Positions 34,501 through 46,506 of a DNA stretch of 64,000 nucleotides are shown one piece after another. The notes beneath the pieces are model-generated. The model did not search any database, had not been told where the DNA came from, and saw only the letters and a program-made list of their open reading frames with translations. The translations under genes were made by a program, and so were the position numbers. Every line of letters begins with the position of its first letter. Positions within the stretch are counted from its first letter, which is position 1. Location: the NCBI GenBank assembly GCA_949317995.1, contig OX439035.1:80725959-80789958 (forward strand), given 5' to 3'. This DNA comes from Acholoe squamosa. Lineage: Eukaryota > Annelida > Polychaeta > Phyllodocida > Polynoidae.

Positions 34501-34797
34501 ACAAATGTATACCCAGAAGGTTTTACTTTGATTTATCTAGATTATAATCGCAACTTAATGTAATGTTTCAATGGTAAGCAACTTATAGAAATGTGTGAAA
34601 TAATGCTGTTAAGTAGCACATTTCTGTAAGATCCATGCACCTGTTGACCTGTCTACCATTTATTGACTAGGCTACTACTTATAATTAGTAGTTATAGATA
34701 GGTAGTTTACTTACGGTACTCTCGTGCGTATGAAGACAGTTTCCGTGTCTTTGACTAGTAGGCCAAGCAGGCAACATACCATAAATAATCTCACCAT
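30037..34797 (-). CDS. Secreted EF-hand-like protein, six exons seen (3' end missing)
   Basis: Minus-strand exons in order: 34715-34797, 33567-33682, 32931-33134, 32731-32777, 31187-31346 and 30037-30092, with phases 2, 1, 1, 0, 1, 0 (222 aa so far, no stop found). It starts with a signal peptide (MVRLFMVCCLLGLLV). Four EF-hand-like segments follow: NDGWFVTTGS (about 40-48), HTGNLGLGFVTNNQF (about 130-144), DGDVTRTEM (151-159) and a C-terminal EGKITHLEF (212-220). An N-glycosylation sequon (INATHW) fits secretion. EF-hands bind Ca2+, but here only the last loop looks near canonical, so binding is uncertain. Secreted EF-hand proteins occur in biomineral matrices and haemolymph; that role is only a guess. 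A stretch between exons 4 and 5 may be missing. Confidence 0.75.
31187..31346 (-). CDS. EF-hand gene exon 5
   Basis: Encodes DGDVTRTEMGNFW, a Lys/Arg stretch and a degenerate helix-loop-helix (LFDMLDYQKLKYINATHW), ending FDDLDC. The acceptor is a tandem AGAG: the second AG fits exon 4 (phase 0), while the first would need a missing exon ending in phase 1. Confidence 0.78.
31506..31596. repeat. (TC)n microsatellite, interrupted
   Basis: TC repeats broken by single changes (GCTC, TACC) in the EF-hand gene intron 4. Confidence 0.95.
31751..32332. mobile_element. Degenerate TIR element, host of a nested insertion
   Basis: Left end GTAAGGACCCGTGTATAAGGTGTGG and the inverted right end GTAAGGCGCACCTCGCGTATAAG share a GTAAGG...CGTATAAG pattern, related to the element at 47733. 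It is interrupted by the element at 31781. Confidence 0.45.
31781..32123. mobile_element. MITE with CAGGGGCGTAGGAA ends, nested
   Basis: TIRs CAGAGGCGTAGGAA and TTCCTACGCCCCTG, a G-rich/C-rich GGGGGGGCCC interior at each end, and flanking direct repeat TTTAT on both sides. A second, truncated copy is at 63697. Confidence 0.8.
32731..32777 (-). CDS. EF-hand gene exon 4 (47 bp)
   Basis: Acceptor CATTGTTAG, donor GGC|GTAAGT. Gives LGFVTNNQFKKGLTG, completing the second EF-like loop. Too short for ORF listing, but both borders and phase fit. Confidence 0.7.
32931..33134 (-). CDS. EF-hand gene exon 3 (largest)
   Basis: Encodes a mostly helical, acidic segment (NLYMNKFINGDENFVKD; DLDLVVDEIDKHTGN) between acceptor TTCTAATTAG and donor TTG|GTATGT, phase 1 at both ends. 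Confidence 0.83.
33567..33682 (-). CDS. EF-hand gene exon 2
   Basis: Acceptor TTTTCGTTTAG, donor GAA|GTAAGT. Encodes CVVDRLWKHVNDGWFVTTG and SYMSRFLTRYQ. Joins exon 1 in phase 2 and exon 3 in phase 1. Confidence 0.8.
34715..34797 (-). CDS. EF-hand gene exon 1 (signal peptide)
   Basis: ATG with G at -3 and +4; hydrophobic core FMVCCLLGLLV. Donor CC|GTAAGT, phase 2. A possible non-coding upstream exon ends at a GTAGGT donor near 35117 on the same strand. Confidence 0.78.
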
Positions 34798-34805
34798 CTC
34801 CTCAT
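34791..34805 (-). promoter_or_regulatory. Four-codon upstream ORF overlapping the EF-hand start
   Basis: An ATG eight bases upstream of the main ATG opens ATG AGG AGA TGG TGA in another frame and ends inside the second codon of the main ORF. Its -3 base is T, a weak context, against G for the main start, so leaky scanning is likely. Confidence 0.4.
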
Positions 34806-37800
34806 GAAGAATTATGTGTGCTCCTGCTTTGAAAGATTTGTCAGCAATACATATTATCTTGAATCTTGCACATACAAAATGGGGTCTTTTACTAGTTGGA
34901 CTATATAGCAAACTGGGGTCACATACGTACATGAGCTCAGCTCGAAATCAGGTGATAAATTTAAACATGATTTACATTGTGTAATAATGTATAAGATCTA
35001 AGTCTATGCTTCCAAATAAGCCGTGCATCGATCGTAAACTGAGCAGGTGACACTATACATTGATTATGGAAGAGTAATATCAGTAGATAAGCCCCCTGAG
35101 ATGTAACTAACCTACCTTATGTAATTCCTCTGTATCCGTACGGACCTGGTTTCCTGCTGCTGAGACCTAGCTGGCAGCAGCTCAATGAAAACTCCACATG
35201 TTTTGTCGAACCTCTGTGTTATTCATCCAGGCTGTATCTCACTGACACTTGGATAATAATTGACGCAATCTGTTCTCTGCGATAATAAAGATAAGGTGGC
35301 ACTCATGGTCCGCTCACAAGACGTTTCCCCCACTTGACCTGACAAGCTAGATAACGTCGCTGCGCAGTGCCGTGATGTGTCGAGTTTTTAATTATAGTTC
35401 TACGATATCAGTGACAGCTTGGAGATAGAGGTACCCGATCGATTTAATACATTGTCATAGGCCTTTCATATTTGTATTATGTGATAGAGGCAACGGGTGA
35501 ATGAGTTGGGAAAAGCTGGCCTATGGGATTTATGGATCTATTGAATGGGGTGGGGTTGTTCACAAATTCTTCCGACGCCCCAAGACGCGAGGGTATACCT
35601 GCGCTGTGTATTTAAAAAAAAAAATGCTTTTCACGTTAGTCTCTAAACAGAGAACGATTCGAGACATTATGTTCTTATCATTCAGTTTTACTTCGTTAGT
35701 ACAATGTACAAGAACTTTTAGTGTGAGTGAGTGACACCAGGTGGCCAGTCGATCAAGAGCCATCACTCCTAGATCAACTCTCTAACAATGTCACCTCCTA
35801 TTTGGCATAAAAACTTTGGAATTTTAACATTAAAAAAGATTTTATTGGGTTCCTAAGTTTGCCAAACGTTATTTGGTTCCTAAGTTTGCCAATATATCTT
35901 TTTTACTTAAAGAATGTGCACAAAAAACTTTTTAGCGTTCCATAAAAACGTTTTTATTCTTAGAAAAAAGATTTTTATCCTAAAAAAACATAACTGACAA
36001 GTTCAAGTCACAGGGTTTAAAATGATATATCTTGAGCTAAAATATTCCAGGTAGCTTTTCTTTAATTGCTTGTCAAACCTAGGTTGGTGTGAGCAATTGA
36101 AAAATGCAAATAAGCTCTAAATGCATTATATCCTAGCTTAATTAAGTTAAATACTTATGATGCAAAAAATACAGTTTTGCGGGAAAATAAAGAAAGAAAT
36201 ATAATGTCTTTGTCACAAAAATAGTTCTAGAGGGAATTTTGTTTTCGGTTCTGAGTTCCTTATGTAAATAACCAACACATTTGTTTCAAAAATTCTCTTT
36301 TAGAATAATGGAGTGGTTACCAGGGCAACCAGAAATTGCCATATATGATGATTTTTCTATGTTTCCATGGCAACCAATGTTTATATTCCATTCCATAAAT
36401 GGAACGTCTTACGTAGAGATGGAATAATTCTGAGCATACCGCTGGATTCCCTATCAAAAATTGATCTAAGGCATTTTTGGTACATTTTTCAGTGTTTTAC
36501 TCATACACTGCCCCCTGGTGGCCAGATGCAGAACTAAAAATCCCCCCCCCCCCAGATGCACGTTTTCTCCAGATGGGTCACATTTGATTGAAAAATGTAT
36601 TTGAACGAAACAAACATGTTTTTACAAACGGTTTTCAGCCAAACCTCCATGAAAATGGATGATTTCAGAAGAAAAAAGTTTCAGCCCTCCCCCGATCCCT
36701 AAGTGTTGCTTCCGAGAAAAATCCAATATCATCGTCGATGTTTTCTTCAGCATTTACCTCAAATATCCTTTTCTTTTATGGTTCTTAGGTGTTTCCTGAT
36801 CCTGTTACATACTTCTCTCATTTTATTAAACCTATTGACTGGATAAATTCCCTGAAAACTGCTGAAATATCCTGTTCGAGGCTACTGCGTGATTTGATGA
36901 TTAATATTAGGGCTAGCTATTTACCAGTGGATACATGAATTAATCACACAGTAAGGACAAAAACAATTAGGTGTCTTTATTCCGAAGGCAAGATATGAGC
37001 TCAAACACATTGGTAGACATTGTATTATGGGTAACAGGGCGGATATCCTCAAGGAAAACAACATGTACTCATTTACAGGCACAAGTATAAAATAGTACAT
37101 GTACAAACATTATTTCATCAGCACCATCTGTAGAACATATACAGTGGGATTTGTTATTGTACAGTCATTGATAGCTGACATATGATGAGTTCCTATCATT
37201 CCTTAACGTATAACAATTGCAGTTAGCTGTCGGACGTTACTGACCGCATTATAAATGTACTGATGTGTGACATCTGATCATCAGATCTCTTTGTGGTTGA
37301 CCATAATCTTATTTTTGTTCATGATACCCTCATTTATGTGTGTGTTATGTAGAATCAGTCTCTGAGTCTGAATATTGTCTTTATATTTCCAGAGTCTATT
37401 TGGGAAAAAGGTGTCCTATAAGATGATAATACCGCTTTTTATTATCTCTTTTTCTTTAAAGTATGATATATCTATCACTGTCAACATATTCTATGTTAGG
37501 GTAGGCATGTGTTCAAATGTAGACCTTCAGGAGGACGTTCCTTATGAAATGGGGTATATAATTATTGAAATAAGGGCTACTAATATTGCTCATTGAAATA
37601 CGAACTCGTACTATTGTCTTATCTTCAGTAGATAATTACTTCATACAACGATTGTAATATGACAACATTGCAATAATTGACTGATGAAACCGATACACAA
37701 ACACCTACATTACCTCTAGGGGTCTATTTATACAAGAGCAATTTCGCACGGTATACTGTCAATAACATTATCACATTTCATATTTCTAAAATCTTCCTAA

Positions 37801-39063
37801 ATATCATATCAACGGTCAACAGTAGGACACTGACAAAGCATGAACTTTTGGCGGGGTAGAATGTAATAATTATCATCTCATTACCCAATTAACAATGCAT
37901 GCCCTATAAAGATCCACAATTATTTGCAAAGAATCTGATAAAGTGGCAAAATATTAAATCCAGCTATATATGCATTAAGTGATAGATACCGGGCATCAAT
38001 ATCGAAATTAGGCATGGTAGTTGGAGATCATATAGATCACCTTGACCCATTCAGCAGCTTCAGGCACATGACCTCAAGAATAACCCACTATGCCCTCTAT
38101 TGGGCTAACCATTATATTATCCATGCCCAATGGCGCTTTCACAGATCACATCCATTTGTTATTCAACAAAGGCCGCAGCAGCATGTAGCTGATCTCCCTT
38201 TAATCACTGAGTGGAATAAAGGACTTTGCACATCGTATATAGGGATATGTTCTCCTGTAGGCACAACAAGACCTCTAGGTCTTTCTCAGCGTTGCGTAGA
38301 GTTATTTTGAGTGTTGCCCCTCCCTCTCCAAAAGAGGAGTGCCCCACATAGAATGACTTTCTTATGCATCTTCTCAATGAGAAAATGCATTCACCTGTCG
38401 ATTCCTATGCATACCGGTGTTGCAGTCATTTCCCCATTTATACCCAGCAGCTCCCAAGTTTCCTTTATAATTGCAACAAAAAGTAATAGTCGATATCTCC
38501 TTGTAAGAGTCTGTCGTTGTTTGTCGTATCTTTTAATACAATAATAGGTTTGTCCATAAAACAGTTTGATCCACACTCGTGTTCGATTTCACCGTCAGAC
38601 ACTAATCTTATGTACCGTTCTAGCAATCTCTGGTTGGTCCGTTACTGTAGCCGAATTTATGTCTCTCCTGTCTCTAAATAATTTGGCCATGAATGTTAAT
38701 GTAACTCTCAAATGAAACCCAGTCTACCTAGCAGACCAGGAGGGCATTTCTCAAGATGGTACGACTAGACACAACCAGTACGACTTGAGACCCTCAATAT
38801 CAGAGTGGGTGGTCGTAGGTGACACACTACGACTACTCTGTATGATCAGCACATAAGGCAGTAATTACATAGGGTGTGGTAGAGCAGTCGTACCAGTGCA
38901 ATTATTAGCGACCACTAGATGCAGGGCTCTAATGGCATTTAACTTAGATATTTCACTACGACTTGAAGGGGGTCTAGTCGTACCATCTTGAGAATTGCCT
39001 TCCTGTTGTAAAAAGCTTATACTTTCTAGTACTGAAGCCGATATATTAGAACCACTGGACTCG
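34806..39063. other. Intergenic between the EF-hand and Ly6 genes
   Basis: Probable promoter side of the EF-hand gene (34806-35400). Includes a two-fold repeat of GGTTCCTAAGTTTGCCAA near 35847-35899, an X-box-like site at 36316 and the MITE at 38737. No coding exon identified. Confidence 0.4.
38737..39005. mobile_element. MITE with CAGGAGGGCATTTCTC ends
   Basis: About 34-bp TIRs (CAGG(A)GGGCATTTCTCAAG then ATGGTACGACTAGAC) face each other over 269 bp; the interior is rich in TACGACT. No clear target duplication. A weak partial relative is at about 40785-40910 (GGAGGGCATTTCT). Probably in the 3' UTR of the Ly6 gene. Confidence 0.75.
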
Positions 39064-39332
39064 CTACGTCAATGCCATGCGCTCACTATAGAGACTAGGT
39101 GAGGTGTGGCTACCAATGGCCAACCCTGTGAGGATCCAACTGGAGACAACAGCTGTCCACATATTCCACTTCTCAGACAGTCCCCTTGACGTGGTGGCTG
39201 CATTGCAGCCGTTCTCATGGCACGTGGTGAGGCAGCCTTTATATAAACTATCCTCAAACTCAAAGATTCCACACTGGTGTCCCATGTTGGATAATGAGCA
39301 GGTCCTCACCATTATAGAATTCCCTGTCGATA
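39064..39332 (-). CDS. Ly6 gene exon 3 (finger 3, CN motif, anchor region)
   Basis: Acceptor TTTATATTTCAG. Encodes [29 protein letters not shown] and ENGCN, then the hydrophobic stretch and the end ERMALT-TAG. A MITE lies 59 bases past the stop, probably within the 3' UTR. Confidence 0.9.
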
Positions 39333-39678
39333 CTGAAATATAAAAAAAAGAACAAGGAGAGAGCATTAATGTTAACGTCTATGGTGTAACACCTATGGCG
39401 TGGGATTGGATTATGACACCTTCGGTTCTACACAGGGCGTTGGAATTTGTTTTCTTCTATATCCTAACGGATGGAATCCAATTTGAATTATTCACACAAA
39501 AATGTGTAAAAGGTGTCTTTTTATGTGGATATTCATGTAGTTTGTATACAGTTGAGAAACAATGTCAATGACCATAAGGGGAAATAAACTTATCGTAATA
39601 AACCGCCGATGTCTATAAAACTAAAGAAATATCTCTCAATATGGGTGGATGGGTGGATAGATAGATGAATAGATAGAC

Positions 39679-39725
<47 letters not shown>

Positions 39726-39734
39726 TATAGATAT

Positions 39735-39808
<74 letters not shown>

Positions 39809-42800
39809 CACATTACAATTGTACACTTCATACCACCCACCACCCACCCCCTCATTGTAATGATGCTTCTCCACGTGGGTAGGTAGCCTTTTCTTCCATA
39901 TGAGTGCTGACTAAGGCTGACTGATTGGACTCCTTATTAGTATGATACAGCATCCAGATAGCTGAATATATATGAGCACATAACATCTGAGCCCACAATA
40001 ATCTCTGCCTAATGATTGCATAAACAGGAGGATATGGTGCCTAATGCATACACAGTGAGTGACTCAGGAGGAGGCCCACACACTGACTCTAGACAGGCAC
40101 CCTTCTCCAGCTCCCCTCGCCCCTCTCTCTGCTCCATGCAGCTTGCACGAGTAGTAATATTCAGCATGGTACTGAGTTCTGCCTGTGGGCCATCCATCAA
40201 ATCTTGAGTCCCTTTTGTATACCTTGTGCTATGGTATGTCTCTCTCTATGCTCAAATACATGGATGACCATTGTAGTTCTCCATTAGTTGATATGTCCGT
40301 TTGGCAAGATGAACCCACTGAGACCAGGGTCTGTGGTTGACCGGCATGATAGCTCTATTATTCCCCTTGGGTTATGATAAAATGGTAAAAATGTGCGTCA
40401 TATTTGGTTATATCCTGACACAGGATGTTTTGTCATAACAGGCTTTGTAATCTCAGCTGATTTACAGTAACCAATGCCCAGTAGTCAGCCAAGATAAACA
40501 CACAGAGTGCTTCATGGTAGTATATTGACCCTAGTGAGCCCGCCATGTACATCTCATGCATTCTGGAGTTGGGCATATATTTGAACCTTTCCATTACCAT
40601 CGACCAAGCTCTGCAGGCAAGTGCCTCTGATGATTCCCCTCTAATGGCACGACAGGTTCACTACATCACCTGTTTTCTCTCACGCCGACATTACATTTAA
40701 AGGGATTGCCTCTTACCTTTCTCTTCATCCATTAGTGTAAGAAAATTATGTAACATATGATAGCTTGACTATCCGTGTATCCGGAGGGCATTTCTGAACA
40801 TGCTACGATTGCACTCCTTCCAGTCGTGTCAACAACACATAGGGGCCCTTGCAATCGTAATGTCTGTGTCTAGTCGAAGTACCTTAAAGCATGCATTTCA
40901 GACATCTATCTCCATTTATATAACCCTTAGCCTTGGTGATTTTTCTCTTTTTCCTCAGGTAGGTGGTATCATATACAGAGGTATCTAACAAGGGTTGTGG
41001 GTTTAGGCAGAAAAACAGCCCTGTGAAAAGAAATGAGGACCTATATCATCCATTATCATAAGACTTCTAGTATTGAATGTCACGCACATGTAGTGCCAAT
41101 ATATTGGCATGCATAGTCCTACATACATTATATTGTATGAGACTCGCACACTAGGTCTATCTTCTAGGCCACCAAGGACATGCCATTGAGGCTATGTACC
41201 AAAAGAACATGGCATCCATGGCACACATCTGTTAATGAATTGGGACTCTCCTGAATCCTGTGGGAACAAGCAGTTTGGTGTGAACAGAAAATAATCCTGC
41301 TGGAGGGCGTTGGGAACGAGGTTAATAAATGCAAGGCATGGAAATATAGAGAAAAAAGATAACAACTGAGTGCTCTTTGGGGCTGTCGCCGAACAATGCT
41401 GGGCCAGTCCCTGTTTATGGCCAATTTACAGCCTACCAGATTGGGGCTTTATTTGCATTGAAATGGTCGCACTTTAACTGTGGCTGTGAAATGGAGTTCA
41501 GATCTGCCAAATGCACCACTTTGATTGCAGAGGTTTGGCACTCACATGGACTCTTTCCTTTCTCCCATGTTACCTTCAGTAATAATCGACAGAATGGCAA
41601 TATTGCACGCGACACAGTTCTCCTTTTATTCATTTACCAAACAAATATTTGCCAAATTGCTTGGCACACCTTCAAGTTGGCATGCATAGTCTCATTGTTT
41701 TGTTTTGTATTCTTTGAAGCAAAGTGGTATTGGAAATGCAGTGCCTTGACGTGCAATATTGTACTTTTCATTACAGGGTAGAATTTTATCGTTGTAAAAA
41801 TGGCGATGTTCACCAATTTGGTTAATGGATATTGGTGTTTTATTCTAGACTGAGATAAACATAATGAATAGAGATAGGTGTGAGACAGCCAGGAAAGGCC
41901 AAATTAGGACTCTATATCAGGAATTCCGCACAAAGGTGGTGTTCTAAGCCAAAGCTTAGTGTTGACAAGGTTTGTTCAGTACAGGCCTTTCGGATCTTTG
42001 GCTTGTTGAGCGACGCAGCTTGATTAAACATTACACTAATGCTCCTCCTAGTTTTCTTTCAATAACAAGCTAAAAGATTATTCCTAATTACTAGCACTAG
42101 CACCACCTCCATGTACAATATAACCATTATACGCACAACGTGCGTTAAAAAGGAGGATGGATAGGATAAAAAGAACAACGGCTTGTCTTTTCTTTTACCA
42201 CCAATAGGACTCTTTATACATGCGAGTCCTTTAGCAGAAGAAAAATCCAGCTCATATTACCCCTTTACCTCGACATACATCAGCACATAACTACCCGACG
42301 ATCAAAATTATCCCAGTTTTATAAAGCCATGACAGTCTCTTTTCAGAATAGAATGCAATCCTGAAGTTTTATTTTACCAATACGCATTCCCATGTATAAC
42401 TGTCACATTTATCAACCCTTTGTCAAAGGTGATTAAAGATTCTGTCTTCACCCCCTAGTATACATACACCCTGTAGCGAAGGAGTGGCGATAAATAAGAT
42501 CAAGGGGATGATTTAAATGGCTGAAAGATGGTTATAGAGAAAAGACTAAATGTACTAAAGGACTTGTTTTCTGCGGACTTTTTGATCAACCCTCCTAGTT
42601 TGCGAACTTAGTATTTGGTACTCATATACATAGAAATGTGGATCCAAATCTTGTTTAAGTATGATTATAATCTTGAAAGGTATAGTTGCAAGGGTCTGCT
42701 ATTGAGATAACATGGGGGATTCAATATAGGTCGCATTGATAGTTTTCACTATTTTTTAGCTATTGCACTATAGAGGAACGCAAGTATTCAAACAAGAGGA

Positions 42801-45800
42801 AAATGAGCAAGGATGTAATGAAAAGGAAGGGAGGGAAAAAAGAGAAGCGATATACAAGAAGGTAAGTTTGTGTAGATGAACGGAAAGAGGGGAGAAGATT
42901 TTAGATATTTGCAGGAAAGAAGATCTATCTATACAAACAGGTAGAAGAATGGAATGGGAGAAGAGGAAGGCATGTACGAGAAAAATGATTTCCTGGATCA
43001 ATTCATAGGACCGATCTTTAGACAAACGTATAACTTACATTGAATCCCTTTCATCTTGATACAGAAGGTGGCGAGGAAGAGCCCAACTCTCCCCGGCATT
43101 CCCTGTTTGCACTCTGTGTCATAGTGTGAGAAGGCTGGATTGAAGGGGTCCTCACACCCGTCGTCTGAGTTGTTGAAGGACTGACACGTGAAACATCCTA
43201 CCGACGCTCCTGGAAGACAAGAGAATCAGATTAATGACAGACTGTAGTCACAATAATTATATAGGACTGTCGGCATGGGGTCAGGGTAGCCGTGCTATGT
43301 ATAGTGACGGTAAGGACTGTAACAGAGCATATTTCCTAATCCATATACAGACACTATGGCTGATCTGTTGTCTACAAGAATGACATTCAGTCGCTTATAA
43401 TTGCTGAAAAAATAATGTTTTAAATGTGCACAAACACAAGAGAATTCATGCAATAAGGCATTGCCATGATCTGCTGCGAGTCTATAATTTCCATCTTTGA
43501 ATGAAATTACACCATAAAAACATTTGTCGAAATAACGGTGCATTCCTCGTCCCAATGTTTCGGGAGATCCATCATTATTTTCACAGAGATTCCTTGTGTA
43601 TTTGTGTACCACCATACTGCCACCTGGGGCTTCTTGTAAAAACTACATTGCTTCAGTGCTGTTCAATTATGGTGGTCCACTGTTCATTGGTAGATTCAAC
43701 AATTATTTTATATTCTAGCTTTAAGGATAGACAGGCAAGGTAGAATGAGATTCTTGATAATTTATCAAAGTCCCACTCAAAGCATCTATCACTTGCACTA
43801 TACTATCACACAGAGAGCTCAGACAAATACACAGCATTATATTGTGCAGATATGCCCCTCAGACATCTGTTCACAGCTATCAGTCTGTCAGTCATTAGAC
43901 TTACAAAATCTGTCCATTTATTATTCACCTCACGCCGCCACAGACCGTTGGGTGATTCATAATCACAGAGAAATATGTATCAGAATAGCAGATAGCAATG
44001 ATACATCAAACCTGTCCAATATGGGTTCTGGAAAATGTGATACATCAAACCTGTCCAATATGGGTTCCTCATCCAATGACTTTTCATTATATTTATTATG
44101 AGTGAAGTTGTGATGTGATTTTTCTTTAGCTGTTCCTCATCAGAGATCACATCATAACTGTTGTGATCCACTTATGACTCATAAAATACACGTCAGAAGT
44201 GGATCACAAGTCGTAAGTGATTCAAAAGTCAGAAGTTACTGAGTCATAAGTCACAAGGTAATGATTTAGACTTATTGGCCACTCAAATTATAGGTAATCA
44301 AAGTTCCACCACTGATCTTGCTGTAGTTCACTCATTTTTTATTGTAAAAATTGTCTCCTAGACTTAGTTTTGACTGACTTGCATCACAGGGACTGATTTT
44401 ATATGTATTCCTTTAGACACAAAAGGTGGACCAGAAGTGGAAGAAACCTATTCCATGCCTTCCAAAACAAGCTAGAATAAAAAGAAAAAGATGGTGGGCA
44501 AATATGGAACAGAATGGAAAGCTTTAACTATGATAGAAAGCTCCTCACAAGCCTCCAATAGCTGTTGGTCAAAAGTCACAAGTCACAACTTTTAACTCTC
44601 CCAGTAGGAAAAGTCATATCCTGAGGCAGAAATTTCAAGGTCTGATAATAGTGGAATTATTACAGATTGAATGTTATTTCCCCATGTTCCTATCATCAGA
44701 GAATAATTGTGAATGCTAATTTATTCGATTTGAATGAGTTTTCCCAATGTTATACAGTGTTGAAAAGTTATTTCACCTTCAGGGTGTGCTCACAGATTTG
44801 TGTGGTTTTTGGGGTCATAAGGGCTTGTGACTTGTGACTCACTAAAGTCACAACTTACGAGGAAAAGGTTTTGCAAAGTCACAGGAGTTGAGGAAAGGGT
44901 TTTGGGTCATAAGGAATCATAAGGAACTCATATCTCATGAGGAACGCTCTCCTGGTAAATGTGATACATCAAACCTGTCCAATATGGGTTTAGGTAAATG
45001 TGTGATCAATGGATGAGTGTAGATCTAGCCCTCAGCAATATCAGTATTCTGTCATGATGTCGTTTGTCATTCACAGAACGATTTGGTTTTGGTGCCCTTG
45101 CATGCTTTGGGAGCTATCCAAAGGGAGATATTATTATCATTTCCATATCTATGCTATATTGTTGCTGGTTCTATATATCCGATAAATGTGATAACACTTT
45201 AGGTGAGAAAGAAACATGAAGAATTAGGAGGGAGATACACAGATATGGATCTATGTAGGTATGGCTGTGTCGACTTAGATAAGGCCACTCTTTTTGTAGT
45301 ACTCAGCTCCTTTGGTCATCTTTCATCCTAGTCGAGCTGCTTCTCGTCGATTCAGCCATCTTGAATGGTAGCTAACACAATCTGCCCCCGACTCGAGTAT
45401 CATATCATGGGGGATTATCCTCTGGGGTCTCATGCCCACCACACAGCCGTCTATAGATCCTATAGTCCAACAAGCAGAGCCAGTAGTGTTTTCGGATGCT
45501 TTTTCCAATTGTTGTTTTGGGAGTAGCGTTCAGCCGTGGAAGTCCCTGTCTAATATAAGGAACACATTCCAGGCCTGCCCTGTTGGGAGTAGTGCAGGTA
45601 TATGTGGATGCCATCAATAACATCAGGATCACCTCAATTGTGGCGAAACCCTGTGGATCGACTGAGATAGAGATACGCCAGGGGAAAAAACTAAACGAAT
45701 TAAATTCCCAGGGGGGCTGTGACCGCTTTGCATTTAGACTTCCTGAAAGAGCCTCCAATCTGGAGGATTGAGGGAAGAGGCTTCAGTATCAAGAACCTCC

Positions 45801-46148
45801 AGTCATCTAACCAACCAGTCGCCCTGCTAACTTTTCTTATCGATCGGCGTTGGCCATTGGCGGGTAGAGGCTGTGAGGCTTGGCACTTCAATTTGTCCTC
45901 ATCTACTATGAGCTGTAGGTCCTTAAGCCATTCGCGGGCAATATAACGCAGACGTGCAGCATGCCTACAACATTGTTACGTCTGCGTGAAACCAGAAAAA
46001 GATGACGTACGTCGTGGTTGCTAAACCTCCCTACTAAAAGAAACCCATTACGTACCATGTCTGATGCCGTCCGGACCTACATATAAAACCACCTACATAT
46101 AAAACCACAATTTCCATTTTCCTCTCCCTCGCTAAACAACGTCTGTAT

Positions 46149-46222
<74 letters not shown>

Positions 46223-46457
46223 CCTCTCTCTCTCTCTCTCTCTTGCTCTCTCTCCTTCTCTGTCTGCCTCTCTCCCGCTTTGTCTCTCTATCTATCTGTC
46301 TGTTGCTCCCTCTCTCTCTCTGTCTCTCTCTCCGTCTTTATCTGTCTCTGTATGTCTCCGTCTCTATCTGTCTGTCTCTCTCTCCCCGTCTGTCTGTCTC
46401 CCTCCCCCTCTCTCTCTCTGTCTCTCTCTGTCTCTGTCTCTCTGTCTCTGTCTGTCG

Positions 46458-46506
<49 letters not shown>

